Shown: one piece after another, positions 37,284 to 48,690 of the stretch | Layout of the letters: each line of letters opens with the position of its first letter | Position numbering within the stretch: position 1 is the first letter of the stretch | Origin: Benincasa hispida | Lineage: Eukaryota > Streptophyta > Magnoliopsida > Cucurbitales > Cucurbitaceae | Direction of reading: 5' to 3' | DNA: 64,000 nt | Assembly (NCBI RefSeq): GCF_009727055.1 | Contig: NC_052357.1 | Location: 2,411,094 to 2,475,093, forward strand | Position numbers and translations under genes: made by a program | The notes under the pieces: generated by a model | What the model was told of the DNA's origin: nothing | Database searches by the model: none | Seen by the model: only the letters and a program-made list of their open reading frames with translations

Positions 37284-38558
37284 TAACTGTACTCCTAAAA
37301 AGATCAGGGTGAAATAAAGTAAATTAGTGTGGTAAATTTAAGCTTGAAACATGAAAAAGTAACTATTAATGGTTGGTAAATAAATACTAAATTATTTTAT
37401 TTTTAATTATAATAGTTAAAATAGGACTATTACTAAAATTTTATTTTATTTTATAATATATTTATATTTAAATAATTGTTTAGAATGATATTTTTTTTTT
37501 GCTCTAAATTACTTTTAAAATATTATGGAAAATAACTTTATTTGAAAAATATAATATGGTATAACTGTTTTAAACAATGGATACATTCAACTTATGAAAA
37601 TCAGAAAATATAGATTTAATAAGATATGAGAAAGAAATAAATATATGAAATAAATCCTAATTTTAAAGAATAAAATTAAAATTGATTTAGAACTGTAACC
37701 TATTTTATGAAAATCAAAAGTTGGTAGAAAACTAAATTTAAAATAGGCTTGAAATAAAGTATTTTTAGATGTGATTTTAAGAAATTCAATCTGATCTGAT
37801 TTACAAAACGCAAAAACAAAAACGATTAAAATTTGGGTTTAATCACTTTTATCCCTTCCACCAGTAACCCGACCATATGTTAGTTTAGATTTAAAAAATG
37901 TATTGGATATTAAGATAATTTGTTCTATATATTTTCCCTTCACCCATATGTTAGTTTAGATTTACAAATATTAATCTTTTCAACTGCAAGTTGAAATCTT
38001 TCCCTCTGTGTTGAAAACCTTGGGATCATTATATACGAATTTTAGTTCAAGATTACCTATTCGTATTTAAATGTAATAACATAGATCTTAAGATGAATTT
38101 GTACTCAACAAAAAAAAAAAAAAGTGAATTATATATATTTTTTATTAAAAAATTATTTTAAATAATAAAATTACTGAAAATATTTATAAATAATAGAAAA
38201 ATATCATAATCTATCTATATCATTATAGATACATATAGTAATACGGTCTATAGACAGTGAAATTTTGTTATATTTATAAATATTTTAGTTAAAACAACCT
38301 TTTCTTAATTTTATTTAAACGTGTTTTAGTCTATTATTTTAGTAATCAAATTTCTATTTTATTTATTTATTTTTGGTTTAGCTAATTTTAGCTCACGCAA
38401 AGTTAGTTAAGTATTTTTAAATAAAAATAGCAATATTTAAACTTAGCCTGAAATCAAGCTGTCTAAAGTTGCAGCCATTAAAGTGTCCATGCAGCTTGGA
38501 AGAGGAAGGGAGAAAACAAATTAAAGGCTTCATTTTCATCCTCATCAATCAATCATCA
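37284..38558 (+). repeat. Duplicated upstream region of gene 1 (copy in unit B)
   Basis: Aligns with 57455-58716. Identity is moderate at the far end and nearly complete from about 37860 to the start codon, with only a few substitutions and a poly-A length change. It probably holds the gene's promoter. TATA-like runs occur at 38411-38441. I see no other gene. Confidence 0.85.
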
Positions 38559-39270
38559 ATGGAGAGCAGCATGGCAATGAAATGGGCTTTAATGGCTTGC
38601 CTGTTGCTCAGCTCGCTCTCCATCGCCAATTCCGAACCTATTCAAGATTGCTACAGCAGGTGCGTCGTCTTATGCGCCGTCACGCCTGGCATCCCCTTCT
38701 CCGACTGCCCGTCAAGATGCCTGAAATCTTGCACGAGCCCGTCTGTCAAACTACATGGGCAACAGCAAGATCATTTCAGCTGCGAGCTCGACTGTGCAAT
38801 TTCCTCGTGTACCAAATTTAGCACAAAGGAAAATCCAGGTTTGAAATCTACACTCATTTAAATTTGTTATATTATAGTAGTTAATAAATATGAAGTTTGA
38901 TAAAGACTAACTCATTTCTGATAAATTGTGATATTTTTTTCTTCATATTTTTTAACGTGAAATCCTCAAAAGGAGGGAGAGAATTACTTCTTTCTTCGAA
39001 AAGTTGAAGAGGATTATGTTAAAAATAATATAAAATCCTTTTTTCTTTAATTTAATTTGCATTCTTAGCATTTTTATTTGGAAGGTTACATGTATAAAAA
39101 AAAGTTTAGACGAAAAAGTTTGTCCTTTTTTTTTTTAATTATTTTTTTAAAAATGAAAAAGTATTGCTTGGTTCAAACATTTGAGGTTAAGTTTTGTTTT
39201 GTTGATGGCAGCTGCAAAAGAAGTGGAGGGCTGTGTGAATTCTTGCTCTCAAACATGTTCCAAGGCTTGA
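38559..39270 (+). CDS. Gene 1: thionin-like secreted Cys-rich protein, intact, two exons
   Basis: Exon 1 is 38559-38838 and exon 2 39212-39270, with a GT-AG intron of 373 bp in phase 1; 112 residues. An upstream in-frame ATG at 38469 adds 30 residues, but I choose 38559 because a signal peptide follows directly (hydrophobic 'WALMACLLLSSLSIANS') and gene 3 lacks the extension. The mature part has twelve cysteines in four groups of three, mostly C-x3-C-x3-C: 'CYSRCVVLC', 'CPSRCLKSC', then C-x3-C-x4-C, and 'CVNSCSQTC' from exon 2. I recognise the layout as the plant thionin-like family (small secreted, possibly antimicrobial or membrane-active), from memory. The C-x3-C spacing also resembles alpha-hairpinins. 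Expression and activity are unknown. The gene sits between transposons but is undamaged. Confidence 0.83.
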
Positions 39271-40267
39271 TGATCTGGATCTACTAAATGAAGCCAATGA
39301 ACTTTTTATTATTATTATTATTTTTTTAATAAATACATGGTGTACGTAATATATTGTTTATTATTATAAATGAAACTATATTGGTGGAATAATTTCTTTC
39401 CATACTAAAGAAATATTGTTTTTTTTTTTAAAAAAAGTACATGGGTGGGAGAATCGAATTAATGTCCATGTTCATTTTGGCAAAGAAATATTGGGTTTAA
39501 GTGTTAGAGCAATTAAACCGACTTTATATTTAAATTTCGAATGCTATATATATATTTTAGTTGTTTAGATCATGTTTGATAACTATTTAGTTTTTTCTTA
39601 CCAACATTACTTTTACCTTTTAATTTTTTTGTTTTTGTTTTGCTGACTCATTAACAATATTTTCAAAAGCTATGGCTAAATTTTGAAAATTAAGGTATAA
39701 CCATTTCATTTTTAGTTTTTGAAGAGAATGTGTTTGTTTTGTCACAATTTCTTACTCATTCTAGGTAGACATTAGAGTTCTTATAAAGCCAATTTCCAAA
39801 AAAAAAAATTATAATAATAAATTGAAAACTACTTTTATGATTTTGAAAACACTCTTAAAAGACAACAAAACATAGAAAGAAAAATACAAGTTCTAAAAAA
39901 CAAAAGTGAAATTGTTACCAAACGAGATGTTTAGTAATTTAGATTTTAACATTTTCCAACCATGCTCTTTTTGGTAATGAATACTAAGATCACCCTAAAA
40001 CATATGCATTTAATGATTCACAATCAATTTAATGTTTGCTTTTAAAGTTTTGAATGAGACTTTTATGTCATCAAAATTGATTTTGAATGATTATTCTAAA
40101 AGTATGTTTCAGAGCGATTTTGATCCATATGAGAAAAGTTTTAGTTAAACAATTTTTAAATCACTCTCTCAAACATACCTTATGCTTACAACTATATACA
40201 TATATCAACATTATTGGGAAGTCGTTAATAGTTACAGAAAATTATGAAATATATCTCAAAATACACG
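39271..40267. other. 3' flank of gene 1 and intergenic sequence
   Basis: AT-rich. Parts of 39540-39700 resemble the 3' flank of gene 3 (61970-62110), so this is an old family-specific flank. I see no gene. Confidence 0.6.
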
Positions 40268-40803
40268 TCCCGTTTTTTCCTATTGATAACGTCAACGTCC
40301 ATCAGCAACACCAAAATCATTTCTTCTAGGAGAACTCGGCGGTGCAGTTTCCTCATGTACCAAATTGTAAAATCTAGGTTCGAAATCTACACTCTATTTT
40401 TCGTTTCATTTTATTAGTTAATAAATATGAAGTTTCATAAGGACGAACTCATTACTTATTAAGATTGTGAATTTTTTTTTTCATATTTTTAACATGGAAT
40501 CCTCAATACATAATTTAAATTTAAGAGAAAAAGCGAAGAAGAAAAGAGGGAGACAAGGACTCCTGTAATACTTATTAAGTTGAAGAGGATTATGTTAAAA
40601 ATAATATTTAAATAAATTTATCTCTAATTTTCTTTCTTTAACATTTTTATTTTGAAGATCACGAGTATAAAAAAAATTTGGCGAAAAGTTTATTTATTTA
40701 TTCATCTATGAAAGTTTATTGTCTTGGTTGATGCCTCTAAAAAAAGAGGTGGGGAGTTGTGTGGATTCATGCTCTCAAACATGTTCCATGGATTTATGAT
40801 CTA
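40268..40803 (+). pseudogene. Thionin-like pseudogene (5' truncated)
   Basis: Homology to gene 3 starts in mid-exon 1 (40268-40376, matching 60961-61076), including 'gcagtttcctcatgtacca'. It continues through a recognisable intron and covers exon 2 (about 40736-40803, 'ctcaaacatgttccatgga'). Signal peptide, start codon and first Cys module are absent. An in-frame TAG replaces a Cys-region codon near 40327, the splice donor context is changed, and the exon 2 stop has shifted. It is the unit A counterpart of gene 3, and is dead. Confidence 0.85.
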
Positions 40804-41278
40804 AATGAAGCCAATGAACTACCTTTTTTTTTTCCCTTCTTTTGATGTAATATATATTGTGTTTTACCAGAAATGAAACAACATCATTGTTTGGAAATTC
40901 TTTCTATACTAAAGAAAGACTAGGTTCAAGTGTTAAGGCAAATTAGGGTAGTTTTAAATTTTTATCATAATGTTATTTTTATATATGTTTGATAATCATT
41001 TGGTTTCTTTTTTCTTTTCTTTTTTTTTTTTTTTTTTGGAAAAACAAGTCCTATAAACACTCATTCCACTTGATTTGATAATAGTTCAACTCCAAATGTA
41101 AATCATCGTAAGAAATTGAGAGAATAAATTTTATGTTCAAAAAACCAAAAATAAAAAACGAAATGGTTACTTTGGGCCCTCGGTTGTTTAGATCATGTTT
41201 CTGGTAACTATTTAGTTTATGAGAATTAAGCTTATAAACACTACTTTACGGATTGGTTTTTTGTTTTATTTTGTTGTC
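40804..41278. other. 3' flank of the pseudogene, paralogous to 61589-62060
   Basis: Aligns with the 3' flank of gene 3 (for example 'gagaattaagcttataaa') up to the point where an LTR starts at 41279. No gene. Confidence 0.65.
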
Positions 41279-42100
41279 TATTGGGATTAGTGCCCTATAT
41301 CTCGTGGATCTTGTATAAACCAAATGTTTAAATTAATAAAACAAAGAGTTATTTTATTTGTGCATAACTCAGTCCAATAAACTAAGATCCAAGGTTATTT
41401 TATGTAACTCAAACATGTATGTGGTAGACATACAGGTATATCATGTTCAAATAATAACCTAAATGATCTGTAGTTTGGGTGCCTTATCTTGATGATACTA
41501 CAGATACGACCAACTTTCTAAATGTTATAAAAGTTGTAAGTGTTACAAACGATGTGACCAAATTGTTCATGTAGAGACATGCGAGTGGAGGTATCCTATA
41601 TAAAGAGTTTGTATTGGACCGGACTGTGAAATGATAGTCTATCTTTATAACCCCGTTGAGTGAAGAGACTAACATTTCATAGGATGACCCTAGGTAACTC
41701 GACCTTAATCCTGAGTGAACTATGAACTCCTGTCTATGAGGGGTAGTCCTTTGATTTGTATGGATGAGAGTGGTCCGAGTCGTCGACTCAATAAGCCCAC
41801 CATTTTGGGAGTTTTTCCAAGGAGTGAGCTAGAAACATAACTACACAAGATGAAATTCACTTCTTCTCATTTTTAAGGTAAGTAGATGAATTGCTCACTT
41901 AAGTGCCGATTCTGTAGGAGTTAACTATTAACGAGCGAATCAATTTAGATCTTAAATACTCTAATTTTGTTAATTAAAAGGAAATAAGCATGCATTTTCA
42001 TAAACAAAGAGAACATACTACCTTTGTGGCCCAAATATCACCTTAATTATGATAAAATCTTTCTCACAATCGATTCGTAGACCACCTGGAGAGTCTTCCT
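41279..42100 (+). mobile_element. Partial Copia-like LTR (5' part)
   Basis: Starts TATTGGGATTAGTGCCC, the forward version of the LTR at 1-2021 (TG changed to TA). Blocks such as 'aactcgaccttaatcctgag' match other LTRs of this superfamily. Homology fades after about 41930 and the 3' end is replaced by the start of element B. Confidence 0.65.
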
Positions 42101-42167
42101 TATTGGGTATGTCCTACAACTTTTTGTAAGCATTAAACATATTCTATTCACAATAAAGTTGTTGTTG

Positions 42168-42217
<50 letters not shown>

Positions 42218-43967
42218 ATTCTTTTATAAAATTCAATAAACAAACCCATGACTATACCATGAATACTTAAACTTTATGTAGAGACATAAAAGAGAATCAA
42301 GTTTTAGTATATAACAAAAAAAGGTCTATAAATATATGGATGAAGTTGGGTACTTTATCTTGGGGACACTATGGATGCGACCCACTTTGTATATTGATAC
42401 AAACGATGTGATCCCAAAATTGTTCATGTGGAGACATGTGAGTGAGGGTATCCTATGAAAAAGATGTTTGCACAAGACCGGACCACGAAATAGTCACTTT
42501 TCATTATAACAACCGTTTACTGTTAAAACTGACTATTTCAAATTGATGATCTAAGGTAACTCGATCTTAATCCTAAACTAACTATGAACTCTTGTTTAGT
42601 CGGGATTATCCCTTTAATCTGCATAAGTGAGTGTGATTCGACATCACCGCTCAATAAGCCTCCTATTTTAGGGGTAAGATCAGATAGATAGATGGGGACA
42701 TAGTCTTGCAAGAAGGAAGTAATTCCTACCCATCTTAAGGTTAGCAGATAGGTTGTTCCCCTAAGTATTGAATCCTGGTCTTTAACAAAGGGGCCCCACC
42801 CTCTCACGTCAGAGACGAATTTGGTTGGACCATAAATTGATTGTTTGATAGAGGATTAATTGAGGCTTAAGGAGCAAGATGTATTATAGGGATAAAATGG
42901 TAATTTTGACCTAGTTGTAAATACGAACAATCCGTGAAGGATCAACTTACTGATTATAGTTAAATCAAGTAAACATAAATATATCTACAGTGAGAAGAGT
43001 ACAATTATTGAGCTATAATGATGTATCTCAATAGTTAACGAATATTGATTAGTTCGGTTTAAAGAGTTTAACCAATTAATCTCAATTCGTTGGAGCTCAT
43101 GATTTATAGGTTCGTTAGGTCTCTCTACTAGCTCATAAAAGGATTAAACCTTATATTAGAATATTGAGTGAATTTGGAGTGTTCAAATTCGTATTAGGGT
43201 TTGGATGATTATACTCGATATAATTAACGTTTAAATGTATTAAAATTAAACATATTTGGAGAGTTCAACATATTTAAATAATGATTTAAATATTAATACA
43301 TGGATAGTGATTCATGTTTAAATTAATCGTTTTAATAATTTAATATTTGATATTAATTAATTAATATTTTATTTATTTATTTAAAAATTTTGAATTTATG
43401 AAATTAAAAATAGACAATTAATTTAATATGATTAAATTATTTTAACAAATAAGTAAATAATAATAATAATTTCATTTTATTTAAATTTTGAAATGAAAAA
43501 ACTGGATAGTGGGATTATCCCACTTAATCCATTAATTAACACCTAACCAATTTGTCTAATTGGAAATTGAGTGTCAATTTCACATTTAATTCATTTGCAT
43601 GTTTCAATTTTACAAACATGAGTTTTATTATTCAGGAAAAGTCATGCAGTATGAAAATTCTGAAGGAAAAGATTGTGATTTTTCTCTTTCACTTCAACTC
43701 TCAAAACTCATCCCAATTCTTTTTCAGTTTGAGTTCCACCACACAATCCAAGATCTAAGATTAGTAGAGAAGACTTTTTGGAGGTCTACTACAAAGCTTG
43801 AAGGAGAATTCTATGGAGAAAGCAACGAATTTATGGAAATCATCAAAGGTATTCAACTTGAAACCCTAATGACAAAATTGTGAACTTGTATGCTTGTTAC
43901 TCAAATTAATAGAATTAAAGTGTTAATGATTCTGTTTGCTTCCGTGTTATGCATGTTTACTCTATCA
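42101..43967 (+). mobile_element. 5' LTR of Copia B
   Basis: Begins TATTGGGTATGTCCTACAAC and ends TTTACTCTATCA. Contains a run of 46 T at 42170-42215; the partner LTR has 7 T at the same place. Confidence 0.85.
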
Positions 43968-43969
43968 AT

Positions 43970-43981
43970 TGGTATCAAGGC
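43970..43981 (+). other. Primer-binding site of Copia B
   Basis: TGGTATCAAGGC, a tRNA-Met-type site with two changes from TGGTATCAGAGC, two bases after the LTR. Confidence 0.8.
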
Positions 43982-45845
43982 ATGATTTAAACATTCAATT
44001 AACGTTAATTTGAGTATGGTGAGTGAATTTCATAAGTTGCATAAAATGGCTACTGATATGGTATTTTTCTAGTTTTTGGCATTAGATTCTTCTTTAATTA
44101 TGTTGTAATTGTTGTAATTGGCTCTTTTTTTATGGGCCTCAATATGTGATTAAGAGTCTTTAAATTTGTTAGAGTCAACAGAGCTATAATTGGGTTGTAA
44201 TTGAAGAAAGAAGCAAGACAGGTCAGCTGCAGTTTTTCAAAGATGATGCTACTGCCAGGCAGTGTTGCAACATTGCCCACAGAGCGTTGCAATGTTGTTC
44301 TTCCTTAGCTCGAGTGGTTGTAATGCTGGGATAGAGCATTGCAACGTTGTTCATCCCAGCCTAGAATATGCGCACGTGAGGAGCTGGTTCGTATGGGTCG
44401 TTCGATTTGACGGGTTCGATTGGTTGGAGGTCCAGTTCATCCATTCTTGGTCCGATTCATCACTTTTGGAGCTTTAGGGGTTCAATTCGGGTCGGTTCAA
44501 ACAATTCAGAAGTGTTTTGAAGCATTTTTTAGATTATTATTGTAATAGTTAGTTAATTTGCTTGCTTAGGATGCTAAAACTAGTCCATATCATTGTGTGT
44601 TTAATTATTTATGCATGTGATGTATGTTATAATTAAATTAAGTTTTGTATGTTCATATTGTATGCCATGTAGATTTAAAATTCTACCATAGGAAAACATG
44701 TTTCATGCATTAAAAGTATGTTATAAATAGTTATAATATATAGTATGTATGATATAGGGTTTCATAAGTTTAATATAATTGTTATAGTAAAGTATCAAAT
44801 GCTTGATGTATGTTATTCCATGTCTATAGTTTTATAAAGAGTTATAAAATAGACTAGACATTTAAAATCTATGAAGATAAGCAACATGCTCACTTAGGGT
44901 TGACAAATAATAACTTGTTTTAATAGTTAAAATAGGTCTTTATTTTATAAAATTTTGGTTACAAACTCAAATCTGTCTATAATCCTATCTAAGGCTAGAG
45001 GTACTTAAGTTGACGGTTTACGTAACACATGCTACTTTAGAATTATAGCCGAATTATTGAGCGTTGTTAACTTGGTTTTTTGAGCATGCGTGAGCAGTGT
45101 GAGGTAATCAAATTATTTTATTGCTTAGACATCGTAGTTTAAAATCCAAATATAATCGTTATACTTGGATAAACAACCTAGACTTAGGATGTTTTTAGCT
45201 GAAATATACCTAAGTAAAAGAATATACCCAAACAATTAGAACACTTCAGTAGGAGATTAATAATATATAAGATATATTATATTTAGCTCTCACGTCCCTA
45301 AAAGTTCACACCTGGAAATCCGTGCTCGGCTTCATGTAGCTTTTATCGCAACTGCTCCATTCGGAAAGTGTTTGCATGAGTCAATAACAGGGTGAATAAG
45401 GGTAGTAGTAAGTTGGTACAGGAAATATGTCAACATATCCTACGGTCTCTTCTATTAGTTTGAATCATGAGATTCTTATGTTACGCTTGCTATTGTTTTT
45501 AGGCTATATTAGCTAGTCGTTTTTCGTGGCTATCCCTTCGGAGGGCTGTAACATAGGTTTCAGAACAACTCAAACCTCATAAATGAATAGGGTTTTATAG
45601 TTCCATTTTGAACATTGTCATCCAAATCGGGGCATATCCATACCGTTCTATGAAGTTTGAAAATGGAGGATCACACTTACAAAAGTTGCTAATCAGTAGT
45701 AAGTTCTTGACCGAAAACGATAGCTAAATTACTATAGGAATAAAAAGTTATTCTAGAGTTAGTATTTAGTCAAGAATGTCTTGCTTCAGTGAAGGAGTAT
45801 TTCACTACCCATCGATAGCATCTATTTTGACTGATTAAAGTATCG

Positions 45846-47165
45846 ATGCAAATAAATAAAGAAATATGGGTACTTATTACTTTTGCTAAAATTAGATTTA
45901 GATGCAATTTTTCTGATAGATTTTGTTTATTTTTTAACACGTCGAACTCGATTATTCAACTTTTAGCTTCCGATAAATTCAATGGCGAGGGTTACTTGAA
46001 CTGGAAATCAAACATAAATACGATACTAGTTGTTGATGACCCGAGGTTCGTTTTAACAAAGGAATGTACTCCCTTTTCCTAGTTCAAATGAAAACTGAAA
46101 TGTTCGGGATGCCTATGATAGGTGGGTTAGGGCTAATGAAAAAGTTAGAGCCTACATTTTAGCAAGCATATCTGGTGTGCTTACTAAAAAGCATGAAACT
46201 ATGGTCACTGCTAGAGAGATCATGGAGTCGTTACAAGGGATGTTTGGACAACCTTTTCATTAATATGACATGATGCTATAAAATACGTTTTCAATTCCCG
46301 CATGAAGGAAGGGACCTCTGTTAGGGAACACATCCTAGATATGATGGTCCATTTCAATGTAGCAGAAGCGAACGGTGCTGTCATAGACAAGAGGAGTCAA
46401 GTTAGTATGATCATGGAATCTCTTCCAAAGAGTTTCCTAACTTTTCGCACAAATGCTGTGATGAATATGATTAATTACAATTTGACAAATCTTTTAAATG
46501 AACTCCAGACTTACCAATCTTTAATGAAAAATAAAGAAGGAGAAGCAAATGTTGTTACCCAAAAGAAATTTCTAAAGGGATCTACATCAGGTACAAAACC
46601 TTCAGAAAAGAAGTCTGGTCCTTCAAAGAATAAAAAAATCCAAATGAAGAAGAAGGGAAAAGGGAAGAAGAATAAAAGAGCAAGACAAAAGTTGCAAAGG
46701 GAAAATGTTGCCACTGTAACGAGGATGGGCATTGGGAACAAAATTGCCCAAAATATCTTGCAGAAAAAGGAAGTTGGAAGGAAAACCAAGGTAAATCCGA
46801 TTTTCTTGTAATAGAAACATGTTTAGTGGAAAGTTCTCATTTGACCAGGATACTGGATTCAGGTGTCGCTAATCATATGTGCACTTTCATTCAGTTTCCT
46901 GGAAGTAGCTGACGGAAAACAAGATGACTTTTAAGGTGGAACAGGTGAAGTCATTTCGGTTGAAGCAGTTAGAGATGTCAAGTTATTTTTTGGAGAATCT
47001 TACATTTTGTTAGGAAATGTGTATTATGTATATAAATTGAAAAGAAAATTAATCTCTATCTCCTATTTATTAGAACATATGTATAAAGTTATTTTTGATA
47101 TAAATGACGTGTTCATTAGTTCAAGAGGTGTACAAATATGTTATGCTAAACTTGAAAATAACTTG
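45846..47165 (+). pseudogene. Copia B gag and protease start (broken)
   Basis: 'SIIQLLASDKFNGEGYLNW' and 'VVDDPRFVLTKE' at the start, then a 169-codon piece (46302-46811) with 'VREHILDMMVHFNVAEANGA' and a Lys-rich tail. The zinc knuckle region ('GHWEQNCPKY' in another frame near 46720) is frameshifted. The protease motif 'ILDSG' lies near 46850. It is closer to the gag of A than to that of C. Confidence 0.83.
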
Positions 47166-47188
47166 TTTTGAGAGTCCAAGTAGGAGTT

Positions 47189-48690
47189 TGTTGGGTATGT
47201 CCTACAACTCGTAGTTTGTAAACATTAAATATATTATATTCACAATAATGTTGTTGTTGAAATTTTTTTGCATTCTTTTATAAAATCCAATAAACGAACT
47301 CAAAGCTATAACATGAATACTTAAATTTTATGTAGGGACATAAAAGAGGATCAAGTTTTAGTATATAGCCAAAAAGGTGTATAAATATATGGATGAGGTT
47401 GGGTACTTTATCCTGGGGACACTATGGATGCGACCCACTTTGTATATTGATACAAACGATGTGATCCCAAAATTGTTCATGTGGAGACATGCGAGTGAAG
47501 GTATCCTATGCAAAAGATGTTTGCATAAGACCGGACCACGAAATAGTCACTTTTCATTATAACAATCGTTTAATGTTAAAACTGACTGTTTCAAATTAAT
47601 GATCTGAGGTAACTCGATCTTAATCTTGAGCTAACTATGAACTCTTGTTTATTCGGGATTATCTTTTAACTTGCATAGGTGAGAGTCGTTCAACATCCTC
47701 GCTCAATAAGCCTCCCATTTTAGGGGTAAGACTAGATAGATAGCTGGGGACATAGTTCTATAAGAAGGAATTCACTCCTACCCATCTTAGGGTTAGCAGA
47801 TAGGTTGTTTCCTTAAGTACTGACTCCTAGTCTGCAACAAATAAGAAACTCACTCCTACCCATCTTAGAGTTAGCAGATAGGTTGTTTCCTTAAGTACTG
47901 ACTTCTAGTCTTCAACAAAGGGGCCCCGCCCTCTCATGACAGAGAGGGATTTGGTTTATTTGTTGAACCATAAACCAATTTTTCAAGAGAGGATTAGTGG
48001 AGACTTAAGGAGCAAGATCTATTGCAGGGGTAAAACGGCAATTTTGCCCTAGTTTTAAATAGAAACGACTCGTGAAGGATTGACTTACTGATTATGGTTA
48101 AATCAAGTGGACAGAAATATGTCGTGAGGAGAGTGAAACAATTGAGCTATAGTGGTGTGTCTCGGTAGTTAACGAATATTGATTAGTTCAGTTTAAAGAG
48201 TTTAGCCAATTAATCTCAAATCGTTGGAGCTCATGATCTGTAGATCTATTAGGTCCCTCTATTAGCTTGTAAAAGGATTAAACCTTATATTAGAATATTG
48301 AGTTAATTTGAAATGTTCAAATTCGAATTAGGGTTTGGATAATTATATTCAATATAAATAACGTTTAAATTTATTGAAATTAAACGTATTAGGAGAGTTC
48401 AACATATTTAAATAATGATTTAAATATTAATACATGGATAGTGATTCATGTTTAAATTAGATGTTTTAATAATTTATTATTTGATATTAAATTAATTAAT
48501 TACTTAAATTATTTAATTAATTAATATTTTATTTATTTATTTATTTAAAAATTTTGAATTTATATAGTTAAAAATAGATAATTAATTTAACATGATAGAA
48601 TTAATTTAATTAAACAATTAAATAATATTAATTTAATATGATTGAATTAATTTAATTAATAGATAATTAGAAATGGATAGGATTTCTTAG
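47189..48690 (+). mobile_element. 3' LTR of Copia B, truncated
   Basis: Starts TGTTGGGTATGTCCTACAAC. An internal duplication of about 60 bp repeats 'ctcctacccatcttag' (47776-47836 and 47853-47912). It stops near 48690, before the usual terminal ~450 bp, and joins the leader of a different Copia subfamily. Confidence 0.8.

Larger units (their letters stand above)
42101..48690 (+). mobile_element. Copia element B: gag-only deletion derivative
   Basis: 5' LTR 42101-43967, primer site 43970-43981, leader, gag/protease 45846-47165, then directly the polypurine tract and 3' LTR (47189 on). Integrase, reverse transcriptase and RNase H are deleted: coding text ends 'KLENNL' and two bases later the sequence is the PPT context 'agagtccaagtaggag'. 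The 3' LTR is cut at about 48690, where a different element's leader begins, so the element has no intact right end or duplication. Confidence 0.85.

Noticed and set aside
38469..38558. Upstream in-frame ATG as the start of gene 1 (adds 30 residues)
   Set aside because: It would bury the signal peptide; the segment matches the 5' leader of gene 3, which has no such start, so the ATG at 38559 is preferred.
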